A DNA stretch of 64,000 nucleotides from contig CAVWNY010000003.1 in assembly GCA_963756545.1 (NCBI GenBank), positions 124,001-188,000 on the forward strand, given 5' to 3'. The translations under genes were made by a program, and so were the position numbers. Within the stretch, counting starts at the first letter, position 1. Every line of letters begins with the position of its first letter. This stretch comes from DATFDN01 sp963756545 (GTDB lineage: Bacteria; Pseudomonadota; Alphaproteobacteria; Acetobacterales; Acetobacteraceae). A model generated the notes under the pieces. The model was not told the DNA's origin. It saw only the letters and a program-made list of their open reading frames with translations, and made no database searches. Positions 53,181 to 62,776 of the stretch are shown here, in pieces.

Positions 53181-54566
53181 CTAGCGGGAGATCGCCTCCA
53201 GCGCGAGCCCGCGCGTGCGTACGCCGAAGACGCCGATCACGAAAATGACGATGGCCATGCAGCAGGCGATGAAGATGAAGACCGCCATCGTGCCGCCCAC
53301 CCCCAGGAACGTCGCGATCGCGAGGCCGGAGAGCGCCGCCGACAGCCGGCTCCATGAATAGACGAACCCGACGGCGCGGGCGCGGATGCGGGTCGGGAAC
53401 TGCTCGGCCTGATAGTTGTGGAACGCGAAGGACAGCCAGTTGTTCGACAGCGTGATCAGCACACCAAAGATGATCAGCGTCACGGCGGCGGTTCGGGAGG
53501 CAAACAGCAGCCCGAACACCGCCATTCCGAGCGCCGCGCAGACGATCTGCCACTTACGCTCCATCCTGTCGGCCACCAGCATCCCGACCAACGGACCGAC
53601 CGGATTGGCGATGGCGATGATGAAGGCCCACTCCAGGCTGTGGGTCACGGTGATGCCCTTGGCGATCAGCAAGGTCGGCACCCAGGCGGCGAAGCCGTAG
53701 TAGCCGTAGGTCTGGAAGAAGTTGAAGATCGAGAGGACGGCGGTGCGCCTTCCGTAGGGCGGCTGGAAGACCTCCGCGTAGTCCGCCCTGCCGACCTCCT
53801 CGATCGCCGGGCCAGGCGGCGGCAGGGGCGCGCCTGTCTCCGCGACGACCTCGGCCTCGATCCGGCTCAGGACCGTTTCCGCCTCGGCCAGCCGGCCCTT
53901 GCGGGCGAGCCAGCGCGGGCTTTCCGGCAGGCCGAGCCGCACCCACCAGATGAACACCGCGCCGGCGGCGCCGATCACCACCACCCAGCGCCAATTCGCC
54001 GGCCCCAACAACCAGGGCGAGGCGAGCAGTGCCACGATCGGGACCACGCAGAAGGTGACGAATTGGGTGTAGGCGAAGGCCCGCCCGCGCGCCTGAGGGG
54101 AGATCAGCTCGGAGACGTAGGTGTCGATCGTCACCAGCTCCACCCCGATGCCGATGCCCGCGATGAAGCGCCAGATGTCGATCCAGAACCCGTTGGGCAT
54201 CGCCGCCATGATCAGGGTCGCGATCGAGTACCACAGCAGCGAGAAGGTGAAGATCGTCCGCCGTCCGTACGCGTCGGCGACCCAGCCGAACACGATCGTG
54301 CCCACGAACAGCCCCGCGAACAGCGCGAACACGAAGGTGCCGGCGCCCGGCGTGTTGATCACCTTCAGCACGGAGAACGCACCCAGCGAGGCGTCGCTGA
54401 ACAGGCCGTCCTGGGACATGCCCGGGACGATGTAGGCGGTCAGGAACAGATCGTAGGTCTCGAAGCAGCCCCCGAGCGCGATCAGAGTGATCATCCGCCA
54501 AACGGTGCGACTGGCGGGCAGCCGGTCGATGCGCGCGGCGAAGTCCGCCGCCGGGGTGTTGGCCAT
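53181..54566 (-). CDS. MFS transporter, sugar/aromatic-acid porter type
   Basis: A 461-aa, 12-helix major facilitator. VFGWVADAYGRRTIFTFSLL is the loop 2-3 motif (GxxaDxxGRR), GRAFAYTQFVTF and LGLPESPRWLARKGRLAEAE are sugar-porter signatures with the central loop. The substrate is unknown. It lies 32 bp upstream of gshB. Confidence 0.88.
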   Translation of the reverse strand: MANTPAADFAARIDRLPASRTVWRMITLIALGGCFETYDLFLTAYIVPGMSQDGLFSDASLGAFSVLKVINTPGAGTFVFALFAGLFVGTIVFGWVADAYGRRTIFTFSLLWYSIATLIMAAMPNGFWIDIWRFIAGIGIGVELVTIDTYVSELISPQARGRAFAYTQFVTFCVVPIVALLASPWLLGPANWRWVVVIGAAGAVFIWWVRLGLPESPRWLARKGRLAEAETVLSRIEAEVVAETGAPLPPPGPAIEEVGRADYAEVFQPPYGRRTAVLSIFNFFQTYGYYGFAAWVPTLLIAKGITVTHSLEWAFIIAIANPVGPLVGMLVADRMERKWQIVCAALGMAVFGLLFASRTAAVTLIIFGVLITLSNNWLSFAFHNYQAEQFPTRIRARAVGFVYSWSRLSAALSGLAIATFLGVGGTMAVFIFIACCMAIVIFVIGVFGVRTRGLALEAISR

Positions 54567-54713
54567 CTCGCTCGTCCCTCCCTGGGCCGGCCCGGTTGGC
54601 GTGCGGCTCCGGGCTGTTTACTCCCGCGCCTTCTTTGAACGCCCGGGCCGCGCGCGGCGTCAAGAGAGGCTCCCTTGTCGATCCCCCACCGGCGGACCAT
54701 CTGAGCGGCCACG

Positions 54714-55280
54714 ATGCAAACACAACCTTTCGTGTTGCCCGACCCGGTAGGCTGGCACGGGACGACCATCCTGTGCGTGCGCCACGACGGGCATGTGGCC
54801 ATGGCTGGGGACGGCCAGGTCAGCCTGGGACAGACCGTCATAAAGGGGAATGCCCGCAAAGTCCGCCGGATCGGCCCGGGCGGGTCCATCCTATCGGGCT
54901 TCGCCGGCGCCACCGCGGACGCCTTCACGTTGCTGGAGCGGCTGGAAGCCAAGCTGGAACGCTTCCCCAGCCAGCTCGAACGCGCCTGCGTCGAGCTGGC
55001 GAAGGACTGGCGCACCGACCGCTACCTGCGCCGGCTGGAGGCGATGATGGCGGTCGCCGATCACGACCGCAGCTTCACGCTGACCGGCAACGGCGACGTG
55101 CTGGAACCGGAGGACGGCGTCATCGCCATCGGCTCGGGCGGCAACTACGCGCTCGCCGCCGCGCGCGCCCTGCTGACGGTCGAAGGCATGTCTGCCGAGG
55201 CCATCGCCCGCCGCGCCATGCGGATCGCTGCCGAGATCTGCGTCTATACCAACGAGAACATTATCATCGAGACCCTGTAG
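54714..55280 (+). CDS. hslV: ATP-dependent protease peptidase subunit HslV
   Basis: A 188-aa proteasome-like subunit. Residues 1-16 form a propeptide; cleavage at G-TTILCVRHDGHVAMAGD exposes catalytic Thr. AGDGQVSLGQTVIKGNARKV is the conserved start of the fold. It is co-transcribed with hslU, 2 bp away. Confidence 0.95.
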   Translation: MQTQPFVLPDPVGWHGTTILCVRHDGHVAMAGDGQVSLGQTVIKGNARKVRRIGPGGSILSGFAGATADAFTLLERLEAKLERFPSQLERACVELAKDWRTDRYLRRLEAMMAVADHDRSFTLTGNGDVLEPEDGVIAIGSGGNYALAAARALLTVEGMSAEAIARRAMRIAAEICVYTNENIIIETL

Positions 55281-55282
55281 AA

Positions 55283-56602
55283 ATGGACGTTCCGACCTAT
55301 TCGCCGCGCGAGATCGTCTCCGAGCTGGACCGCTTCATCGTGGGCCAGCAGGACGCCAAGCGCGCGGTCGCGGTTGCGCTGCGCAACCGCTGGCGCCGTC
55401 AGCAGCTCCCCGAGGGGATGCGCGAGGAGGTGGTTCCCAAGAACATCCTGATGATTGGCCCGACCGGGTGCGGCAAGACCGAGATCGCGCGCCGCCTTGC
55501 CAAGCTAGCGCAATCGCCCTTCCTGAAGGTCGAAGCCACGAAATTTACCGAGGTCGGCTATGTCGGCCGCGACGTGGAAAGCATCGTGCGCGACCTGGTC
55601 GACGCCAGCCTGACCATGCTGCGCGACACCTCCCGCAAGGTGGTGCAGGCGAAGGCGGAGCTGGCCGCCGAGGAGCGGCTGATCACCGCGCTCGTGGGCG
55701 AGGGGGCGGCGGCCGACACGCGCTCGAAATTCCGCCGCATGCTGCGCAACGGCGAATTCGAGGACAAGGAGATCGAGATCTCGGTCGCCGAGGCGCCGTC
55801 GGGAATGCCGATCGGGCAGTTCGACATGCCGGGGATGCCGCCCGGCCAGGTGATCAACCTGGGCGAGATGATGAAGAACATGTTTGGCCGCCCCCAGCAG
55901 GTGCGACGGATGCTGGTGCGCGCGGCGCGCGAGGCGCTGCAGCGTGAGGAGGCCGACCGGCTGCTCGACAACGACCGGCTGGCCAAGGAGGCGGTCGCGC
56001 ACGCCGAGAACCACGGCATCGTGTTCCTCGACGAGATCGACAAGATCGCCCGCTCCAGCGAGGGCGGGATTAGGGGCGGCGACGTGTCGCGCGAGGGCGT
56101 GCAGCGCGATCTGCTGCCGCTCATCGAGGGCACGACCGTCAACACGAAATACGGGCCGGTGAAGACCGACCACGTGCTGTTCATCGCTTCCGGCGCGTTC
56201 CATCTCGCCAAACCCGCCGACCTTTTGCCGGAGTTGCAGGGCCGGCTGCCGATCCGCGTCGAGTTGCAGCCGCTGTCGCGCGACGATCTCCGGCGCATCC
56301 TGACCGAACCCGAGCACTCCCTGGTCAAGCAGTACGCGGCCCTGATGGGCACCGAGGGCGTCGATCTGGCGTTCGCCGACGACGCGGTGGACGCGCTGGC
56401 GACGCTTGCGGCCGACATCAACGACCGGGTGGAGAACATCGGCGCCCGCCGCCTGCACACCGTCCTGGAGCGGCTGTTGGAGGATATCAGCTTCACCGCC
56501 ACCGACCGCGCCGGCGAGACGATCACCGTCGATGCGGCCTATGTGAACGAGCGGGTGGCGCCGCTGGCGCAGAAAGGCGATTTGAGCCGGTTCATTCTGT
56601 AA
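55283..56602 (+). CDS. hslU: ATP-dependent protease ATPase subunit HslU
   Basis: A 439-aa AAA+ unfoldase. PTYSPREIVSELDRFIVGQQ is the start; NILMIGPTGCGKTEIARRLA is Walker A; GIVFLDEIDKIARSSEGGIR is Walker B; DINDRVENIGARRLHTVLER is sensor 2, with C-terminal GDLSRFIL that inserts into HslV. The inserted I-domain is present (~105-240). Confidence 0.96.
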   Translation: MDVPTYSPREIVSELDRFIVGQQDAKRAVAVALRNRWRRQQLPEGMREEVVPKNILMIGPTGCGKTEIARRLAKLAQSPFLKVEATKFTEVGYVGRDVESIVRDLVDASLTMLRDTSRKVVQAKAELAAEERLITALVGEGAAADTRSKFRRMLRNGEFEDKEIEISVAEAPSGMPIGQFDMPGMPPGQVINLGEMMKNMFGRPQQVRRMLVRAAREALQREEADRLLDNDRLAKEAVAHAENHGIVFLDEIDKIARSSEGGIRGGDVSREGVQRDLLPLIEGTTVNTKYGPVKTDHVLFIASGAFHLAKPADLLPELQGRLPIRVELQPLSRDDLRRILTEPEHSLVKQYAALMGTEGVDLAFADDAVDALATLAADINDRVENIGARRLHTVLERLLEDISFTATDRAGETITVDAAYVNERVAPLAQKGDLSRFIL

Positions 56603-56636
56603 CCGGTTAGGTTCTAACAATTATTGCAACTCTCCA

Positions 56637-56966
56637 TTGGGCGAGCAGCTCACGCAGCACGGGGGCGCCTCGGGCATCCGTGACGCCGGCCTACTCGAGA
56701 GCGCCCTCGCCCATGGCGATCCAGACATTCCCGAAATCGCGGCTCTGTACGCGGTCGCGATCGCCCGCACTCACCCGTTTGTGGACGGCAACAGGCGCAC
56801 CGCGCACGTTGCGCTGGAGTTGTGCCTGCGCCTGAACGGCCTGCGCTTTCCCGTCTCCGATGCGGAGGCCGCGGTGGTCATGCTTCAGCTTGCGGCGGAG
56901 GAGATTTCGGACGACGAATTCACGACCTGGGTTCGGGAGGGCGCCGTTCTCGGGGAGGGAACATAG
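56637..56966 (+). pseudogene. Doc/Fic-type toxin, N-terminally truncated
   Basis: The Fic motif HPFVDGNRRTAHVALELCLR is intact, after GGASGIRDAGLLESALAHGD, the Doc-family (death-on-curing) signature. Only a TTG start remains and about 15-20 N-terminal residues usual for Doc are missing. No Phd antitoxin adjoins. It starts 35 bp after hslU and ends 10 bp before the SDR gene, so it is probably a decayed toxin riding in an operon. A shortened functional protein cannot be ruled out. Confidence 0.75.
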
Positions 56967-56976
56967 GAGGCGGATC

Positions 56977-57801
56977 ATGCCGTCACGTCAAACCGCCATC
57001 GTCACCGGAGCGGGAAGCGGCATCGGACGGGCGATCACGCTCGGTCTGCTGCGCGAGGGCCTGGATGTGGCCGGCGTTGATCGCGAAGCGGCGTGGCTTG
57101 ATGATCTGGTCGGCGCGGCGCGCAACCTGTCGGGCCAGTTCACGCCGATCCGCGCGGACCTCGCCGAAGCGGGCGCGTGCGACGGCGCGGTGGATGCGGC
57201 GGAACGCGCGCTGGGGCGCATCGACGTACTGGTGAACAATGCCGGCGTGGGCCAGGGTTCGGTGCGCCCCGACCAGCGGCGCAACCCGATCCGGTTTTGG
57301 GAGATCACGCCCGAGCAGTGGCAACGCTTCGTCGCCGTGAACGCCACCGCGCCCCTGATGATGGCGCGCGCCGTTGCCCCTCGGATGATGCGCGCCGGCA
57401 AGGGGCGCATCGTCACCGTGACCACCAGCCTCGGCACGATGATCCGCGGCGGCTACGCGCTGTATGGCGCGAGCAAGGCATCGGCCGAGGCGGCGGCGGC
57501 GGTGATGGCCGCCGACCTCGCCGGCAGCGGCGTGACGGTGAACGTGCTGGTGCCCGGCGGGATGACTGACACCCGCATCATCCCCGAGGCCGAGATGGCC
57601 GACCGCAGCCGGCTGATCCGCCCCGAGGTGATGGTGCCGCCGTTGCTGTGGCTGATCTCGGACGCGACGGCGGAGGTCACGGCGCGCCGATTCCTGGCGA
57701 CGCATTGGGACACGTCGCTGCCGCCGGCCCAGGCGGCCGAACGGTGCGGCGCGCCGATCGCCTGGACCAGCATCGGGACCATGCCGATCGAACCCGACTG
57801 A
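56977..57801 (+). CDS. Short-chain dehydrogenase/reductase
   Basis: A 274-aa classical SDR. AIVTGAGSGIGRAITLGLLR has the TGxxxGIG loop, IDVLVNNAGVGQG the NNAG motif and YALYGASKASAEAAAAVMAA the Tyr-x3-Lys active site; the catalytic Ser lies in VTTSLGTMI. ATG 56977 follows AGGAGG. The substrate is unknown. Confidence 0.9.
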   Translation: MPSRQTAIVTGAGSGIGRAITLGLLREGLDVAGVDREAAWLDDLVGAARNLSGQFTPIRADLAEAGACDGAVDAAERALGRIDVLVNNAGVGQGSVRPDQRRNPIRFWEITPEQWQRFVAVNATAPLMMARAVAPRMMRAGKGRIVTVTTSLGTMIRGGYALYGASKASAEAAAAVMAADLAGSGVTVNVLVPGGMTDTRIIPEAEMADRSRLIRPEVMVPPLLWLISDATAEVTARRFLATHWDTSLPPAQAAERCGAPIAWTSIGTMPIEPD

Positions 57802-57843
57802 GCCTGTTCCGTTATGAGAAAAGGTGTGGTAGTCTGCCCGGCA

Positions 57844-58009
57844 GACGGGGGCCGTTGCTAGCGACCCCCGTCTCCGGGTAGGCCTAGCGGCGGATTACGA
57901 GACGTACTTGCAACCGCCACCGACCTAACCGGATCGCCCAGCGCATGCGAACTCGCATGTGGGTTCCTCCGGTCAGCCCCCGGCCCGATTGCCGGGGGCT
58001 TCTTCTCTT
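57844..58009 (+). ncRNA. Candidate small RNA, element 2 (hairpin, linker, mini-hairpin, terminator)
   Basis: Hairpin GACGGGGG/CCCCCGTC (57844-57872), ~71-nt linker, mini-hairpin CATGCGAACTCGCATG (57944-57959), unpaired GTGGGTTCCTCC and terminator at 57976. It matches element 1 (27268-27438) in part order and spacing (linker 65 vs 71 nt; mini-hairpin-to-terminator 14-16 nt). The CU-rich segment TTCCTCC could pair with Shine-Dalgarno sequences. It lies between the SDR and typA genes, which converge, so it cannot be a 5' leader of either. Confidence 0.5.
57976..58009 (+). terminator. Rho-independent terminator
   Basis: Perfect 9-bp stem GCCCCCGGC/GCCGGGGGC with loop CCGATT, followed by TTCTTCTCTT. 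It ends plus-strand transcription before the convergent typA gene. Confidence 0.88.
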
Positions 58010-58033
58010 AGGGGCGGATTGATTAACGGCGGC

Positions 58034-59864
58034 TTAGGCCGCCTCGCTCTCCGCGCGTCGCTCGTTGCGCTTGCGCGCGTGCGGGTCGAGATGGCGCTTG
58101 CGCAGGCGCACCGCCGCGGGCGTCACCTCCACCAGCTCGTCGTCCTCGACGTAGGCGATCGCCTGCTCCAGGCTCATCTTGCGCGGCGGGATCAGCAGCA
58201 TGGCATCGTCCTTGCCGGCGGCGCGGATGTTGGTGAGCTTCTTCTCCTTGATCGGGTTCACGTCGGAGATCCGAGCCCCGGCTGTGCTCGCCCAGAATCA
58301 TGCCGACATAGACCTTCTCGCCCGGGCTCACGAACAGCACGCCGCGCTCCTGCAAATAGAACAGCGCGTAATGGATCGCCTCGCCGTCGGAGTTGGAGAT
58401 CAGCGAGCCGGTGCGCCGCCCCTCGATCGGTCCCTTCCAGGGACCATAGCCGGCGAACAGCCGGTTCATGATGCCCGTGCCGCGCGTGTCGGTCAGGAAC
58501 TCGCCGTGATAGCCGATCAATCCCCGGCTGGGGATCAGGAATGTCAGGCGCACCTTGCCGCCGCCCGAGGGGCGCATGTCGCGCAGTTCGCCCTTGCGGC
58601 GTGACATCTTGTCCACGACGGTGCCGGAGAACGGCTCGTCCACGTCGACCAGCGCCTCCTCCATCGGCTCCTCGCGCTCGCCCGTCTCGGGGTTGCGACG
58701 GGTCAGCACGCGCGGGCGACCGATACAAAGCTCGAAGCCCTCGCGGCGCATCTGCTCGATCAGCACGCCGAGCTGCAATTCGCCGCGCCCGGCGACCTCG
58801 AACGCCTCGGTCTCGGTGCTGTCGCTGACGCGGATGGCGACGTTGCCCTCGGCTTCGCGAAACAGGCGTTCGCGGATCTGGCGCGACGTCACCTTCTTGC
58901 CCTCGCGCCCGGCGAGCGGGCCATCGTTGATGCGGAAGGTCATCGCCAAGGTCGGCGGATCGACGGGGATCGCGTGCAGTGGCGCGGCGATCTCGGGCGC
59001 GCAGATGGTGTCGGGGATGGTCGCGTCGGCCAGACCGGCGATCGCGATGATGTCGCCGGCCTCCGCCTCCTCCACCGGCACCCGATCGAGACCCCGGAAG
59101 GACAGCAGCTTGGTCATCCGCCCGGTCTCGATCACCCCGCCGTCCGAGTGCAGCACCTTGACCGGCATGTTCAGCCGCGCCCGGCCCTGCTCGACCCGTC
59201 CGGTCAGTACGCGACCCAGGAAGTTGTCGTATTCGAGGATGGAGGCGACCATCGCGAACGGCGCCTCGGCATCCAGCGTCGGCGCCGGGACGTGCTCCAG
59301 CACGAGGTCGAACAGCGCCGAAAGGTCCCGCCGCGAGCCGTCGAGCGTCCGGTCCGCCCAGCCGTTCCGGCCGGAGGCGAACAGCATCGGAAAGTCGAGC
59401 TGCGCGTCGGTGGCACCCAGGGCGGCGAACAGGTCAAACACCTCCGTATGCACCTCGTCGGGGCGGGCGTCGGAGCGATCGACCTTGTTGACCACGACGA
59501 TCGGCTTCAGCCCGCGCGCCAGCGCCTTGCCGACCACGAATTTGGTCTGCGGCAGCACGCCCTCGGCGGCGTCCACCAGCACCAGCGCGCCATCGACCAT
59601 GTTCAGGATGCGCTCCACCTCGCCGCCGAAATCGGCATGGCCGGGGGTATCGACGATGTTGATGCGCGTGCCCTTCCAGACCACGGAGGCGCACTTGGCC
59701 AGGATGGTGATGCCGCGCTCGCGCTCCAGCTCGTTGCGGTCGAGCGCCCGGTCGGTGACCTGCTGATGCTCCCGGTAGGCGCCGGACTGGCGCAGGAGCT
59801 GATCGACCAGCGTGGTCTTGCCGTGATCGACGTGGGCGATGATGGCGAGATTACGGATGTCCAT
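58034..59864 (-). pseudogene. typA: GTP-binding protein TypA/BipA, single-base frameshift near the C-terminus
   Basis: Would be 609 aa. The N-terminal 530 residues are intact: MDIRNLAIIAHVDHGKTTLV (G1), NIVDTPGHADFGGEVERILN (G3), VVVNKVDRSDARPDEVH (G4), domain IV LTFLIPSRGLIGYHGEFLTD. At 58265-58266 an extra C (CTCCGACG for CTCGACG) moves the reading away after EHSRGSDL; the true tail VNPIKEKKLTNIRAAGKDDA runs in another frame to 58034. TypA aids ribosome assembly under stress. The broken tail is needed for ribosome binding. Confidence 0.9.
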
Positions 59865-60119
59865 GCGGCGCACACATAGGGCGACGCGCGCTCCGATGCG
59901 AGCATGAACGCGGCGTGGCTGGGGCGCGCGCGCTTTGGTCGCCGGAAGGCCCCGGCAAGCCGCAGCACCCATGCCGCCGCCGGCCGCCACGAAATTGGAC
60001 AGCCCGCCGGTGTAGATGGCCACCCCTTCGTCTGCCTGCCCCGCTTGGCGGCGCCGGCGTCCTCGGTCTAGCTACCGCGGATGCCGCAACGCGCCGACCT
60101 GCCCTCCAAGGAGCCATCG

Positions 60120-61496
60120 ATGGACGGGCTGGCTCCGCCCGAGCGGCTGCGGGCAATGGTTACGCTCGGCATCGCGGTGGCGATGTCGGTGCTGGATTCC
60201 TCGGTCGCCAACATCGCGTTGCCGACGATCGCGCAAGAGCTGCACACCACGCCGGCAACCTCGATTTGGGTGGTGAACGCCTATCAGCTCGCCGTCACCG
60301 TCTCGCTCCTGCCGCTCGCCTCGCTGGGCGAGATCGTCGGCTACAAGCGCGTCTATTGGTGGGGCCTCGCGCTGTTCACCCTCGCCTCGGCCGCCTGCGC
60401 GGCCTCGCAGAGCATGTCCATGCTGATCGCGGCGCGCGTCCTGCAGGGGTTAGGGGGCGCGGGAATCATGTGCGTGAACACCGCGCTCGTGCGCTTCATC
60501 TTCCCGCGCGCCATGCTGGGGCGCGGGATCGGCTTCATCGCCTTCGTCGTTGCCACCGCCTCGGCCACCGGCCCGACGGTCGCCGCGGCGATCCTGTCGA
60601 TGGCGACCTGGCATTGGCTGTTCGCCGTGAACATCCTGCCGGGAGCGCTCGCGCTCTGGCTCGCCGCGCGCGTGCTGCCGGCGACCCCGCGCCGCCGGCA
60701 CCGCTTCGACCTACCCGGCGCGGGCCTGAACGCCGCGACCCTGGGGCTGCTGATATTCGCCGTCGATGAACTCGGCCGGGGCGAGCGCCCCGCCTGGGCG
60801 GCGGCGGAGCTGGCGGTCGCTTTCCTGCTCGGGGCGCTTTTCATCAGCCGCGAGCGGGCGCGCACTGCGCCGATCCTGCCAGTGGACCTCTTCCGCCGGC
60901 CGATCTTCGCGCTCTGGGTGGGAACCTCGATCTGCTCCTACACGGCGCAGGGGACGGCATTCGTGTCGCTGCCCTTCTTGTTCGAGGACGTGGGCCATCT
61001 CTCCCAGATCGCGACCGGCCTGCTGATGACGCCATGGCCGGCGATCGTGGTCATCATCGCCCCGATCGCCGGGCGGCTATCCGACCGGTCCTCGCCGACG
61101 CTGCTGGGCGCGATGGGGCTGGGCGTGATGACGGTGGGGATGGCGCTGCTGCTGACCATGCCGGCGCAGGCCGGCTGGGCGGACATCGCCTGGCGCATGG
61201 CGGTCACCGGCTTCGGGTTCGGCTTCTTCCAATCCCCCAACAACCGCCTGCTGATCGGCTCGGCCCCGCCCGAGCGGAGCGGCGCCGCATCGGGAATGCT
61301 TTCCACCGCGAGGCTGCTGGGCCAGACCACGGGCAGCGCGATCGTGGCGCTGATGTTCGGCATCGGCTCGGCCAGCGGCGCGGGGATCGCCGGCGGCGTC
61401 CGGCTGTCGCTGCTGGCCGGCACCATCGCCGCCGGCGGCGCGACCCTCATCAGCGTCGTGCGCGTCCGCCATCGGCGGAAGGCGCGGCGAAGCTGA
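60120..61496 (+). CDS. MFS transporter, EmrB/QacA-type (14 helices)
   Basis: A 458-aa drug:H+ antiporter-type protein. LGIAVAMSVLDSSVANIALP (motif D1, VLDxTVANIALP-like), GYKRVYWWGLALFTLASAAC and AARVLQGLGGAGIMCVNTAL (motif C-like) are signatures. I chose ATG 60120 because AAGGAG is 8 bases away; ATG 60081 has no ribosome site. It diverges from typA. Confidence 0.9.
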   Translation: MDGLAPPERLRAMVTLGIAVAMSVLDSSVANIALPTIAQELHTTPATSIWVVNAYQLAVTVSLLPLASLGEIVGYKRVYWWGLALFTLASAACAASQSMSMLIAARVLQGLGGAGIMCVNTALVRFIFPRAMLGRGIGFIAFVVATASATGPTVAAAILSMATWHWLFAVNILPGALALWLAARVLPATPRRRHRFDLPGAGLNAATLGLLIFAVDELGRGERPAWAAAELAVAFLLGALFISRERARTAPILPVDLFRRPIFALWVGTSICSYTAQGTAFVSLPFLFEDVGHLSQIATGLLMTPWPAIVVIIAPIAGRLSDRSSPTLLGAMGLGVMTVGMALLLTMPAQAGWADIAWRMAVTGFGFGFFQSPNNRLLIGSAPPERSGAASGMLSTARLLGQTTGSAIVALMFGIGSASGAGIAGGVRLSLLAGTIAAGGATLISVVRVRHRRKARRS

Positions 61497-61674
61497 TCCG
61501 TAGGCGCGCCCGCCCGCTAGGTAGCCGTCGGATTGCGCCGGAGGCGGGTGCCCCGAGTTCCCCGTTGAAGCCGAGCGCCCAGGTCGCGGCGACTATCCAG
61601 GCGCCGGGAGACGCCCCCGCGGCCATGCCGCCGAGCATCAGGGGGACCGCCGTCGGGCCAATAAGACGCAGCAT
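61450..61674 (-). CDS. Small exported hypothetical protein (uncertain)
   Basis: A 74-aa reading from ATG 61674 with GGAGAGG 3-4 bases upstream. MLRLIGPTAVPLMLGGMAAG resembles a signal sequence. The last 47 bases overlap the MFS gene end on the other strand. No homologue is recognised. Confidence 0.3.
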   Translation of the reverse strand: MLRLIGPTAVPLMLGGMAAGASPGAWIVAATWALGFNGELGAPASGAIRRLPSGRARLRISFAAPSADGGRARR

Positions 61675-61984
61675 CGTCCTCTCCACTCTGATAAGGTTGC
61701 CCTGCGTCGGAGGAGGAGGTGGGTGGCCGGACTTGCAGCACCCGAAACACGGTCAGATGACGGCCGCGGCGCCACGCTCATCAGGATCCCGCGCGTGGGC
61801 CGCGGGCGTGAGGTGTGACCGCACGATCGCGACTGGTCGGAAAGGCTCGGCCCGTGGCGGCGCGCGGGGCGCTAACATCGGGATCGCGTTGCAGACCAAA
61901 TCTTAAGCGCCAATGGTGGACGGATAAGTGTGTATCTGCCACGGTCGGTCGTGGGAACTGCCTGCCTTGCCATAGGAGCGGACA
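61675..61984. other. Intergenic stretch upstream of the histidine kinase
   Basis: No gene is supported here. AGGAG at about 61974-61978 is the ribosome binding site for the TTG start of the kinase. No clear promoter, repeat or RNA is seen. Confidence 0.5.
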
Positions 61985-62776
61985 TTGACCCGGGAGACGC
62001 CGCCCCGCGACGAGTCCCAGCCGCGGACGGGAGACACGGACCGCCTCGTCGCGGAGCTTCGGGAGGCGGTCAGGGTCCGCGATGAATTCCTGTCCAAAGT
62101 CGCGCACGAGCTCCGCAACGCGGTGACCCCGATCGTCATGCAGGTCCAGTCGCTGCTGCACGGGGCGCGGCGCGGCGATGAGAACTGGCGTGAGACCGCC
62201 GTGCCGAAATTGGAGCGCCTTCAGCACGCAGCGGACCGCTATGTCAGGCGGGCCAGCATGCTTCTGGACCTCTCACGTCTGACCTCCGGACATCGTCGGC
62301 TCGAATGGGCGGAGGTCGACGTCTCCGCGACGGTGCGCGACGCCATGCGCGAACAGGAAGCGCTCGCGGAGTTCACCGGGACGGACCTCACGAGCGACAT
62401 CCAGGATGCGGTCCTCGGGACGTTGGACCAGCTTGCCGTCGAGCAAGTGGCCGCCAACCTGATCTCGAACGCCATCAAATACGGCGGAGGCGAGCCGGTC
62501 CACGTCTCGCTGAGCGCAGACGCCGGCGTCGCGCGGCTGATCGTGCGCGATCGGGGGAGCGGCATTTCGGCCGAGGATCAGGCCCGCATCTTTGGGCAGT
62601 TCGAGCGGGCCGTGGCACGAAAGAACGGCGGGGGCTTCGGCGTCGGGTTGTGGCTCGTCAGCCAGCTCGTGAGCGCGATGCGAGGCGACGTCACCGTGGA
62701 AAGCCGCGCGGGCAGCGGGTCCATCTTCACCGTGACGCTGCCGCTTCGGCCGATGCCGCAACAGGAGCCGACATGA
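61985..62776 (+). CDS. Soluble sensor histidine kinase partnered with KaiC-like ATPase
   Basis: A 263-aa kinase beginning TTG 61985. It has no sensor or membrane segment: residues ~20-60 hold the H-box (FLSKVAHELRNAVTPIVMQV), ~155-170 the N-box (VEQVAANLISNAIKYGGG), ~185-205 G1 (IVRDRGSGISAEDQARIFGQ) and ~215-235 G2 (GGGFGVGLWLVSQLV). Its stop overlaps the KaiC-like start (ATGA). A response regulator is not seen in the window. Confidence 0.88.
   Translation: MTRETPPRDESQPRTGDTDRLVAELREAVRVRDEFLSKVAHELRNAVTPIVMQVQSLLHGARRGDENWRETAVPKLERLQHAADRYVRRASMLLDLSRLTSGHRRLEWAEVDVSATVRDAMREQEALAEFTGTDLTSDIQDAVLGTLDQLAVEQVAANLISNAIKYGGGEPVHVSLSADAGVARLIVRDRGSGISAEDQARIFGQFERAVARKNGGGFGVGLWLVSQLVSAMRGDVTVESRAGSGSIFTVTLPLRPMPQQEPT

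Noticed and set aside
53418..54638. 406-codon plus-strand frame over the MFS gene
   Set aside because: The minus-strand MFS protein has clear helices and motifs; the plus frame is Arg/Asp/Gly-rich.
57801..58020. tRNA or SRP RNA gene
   Set aside because: No cloverleaf, no GTTCRA arm and no SRP tetraloop motif; only hairpins and a terminator are seen.
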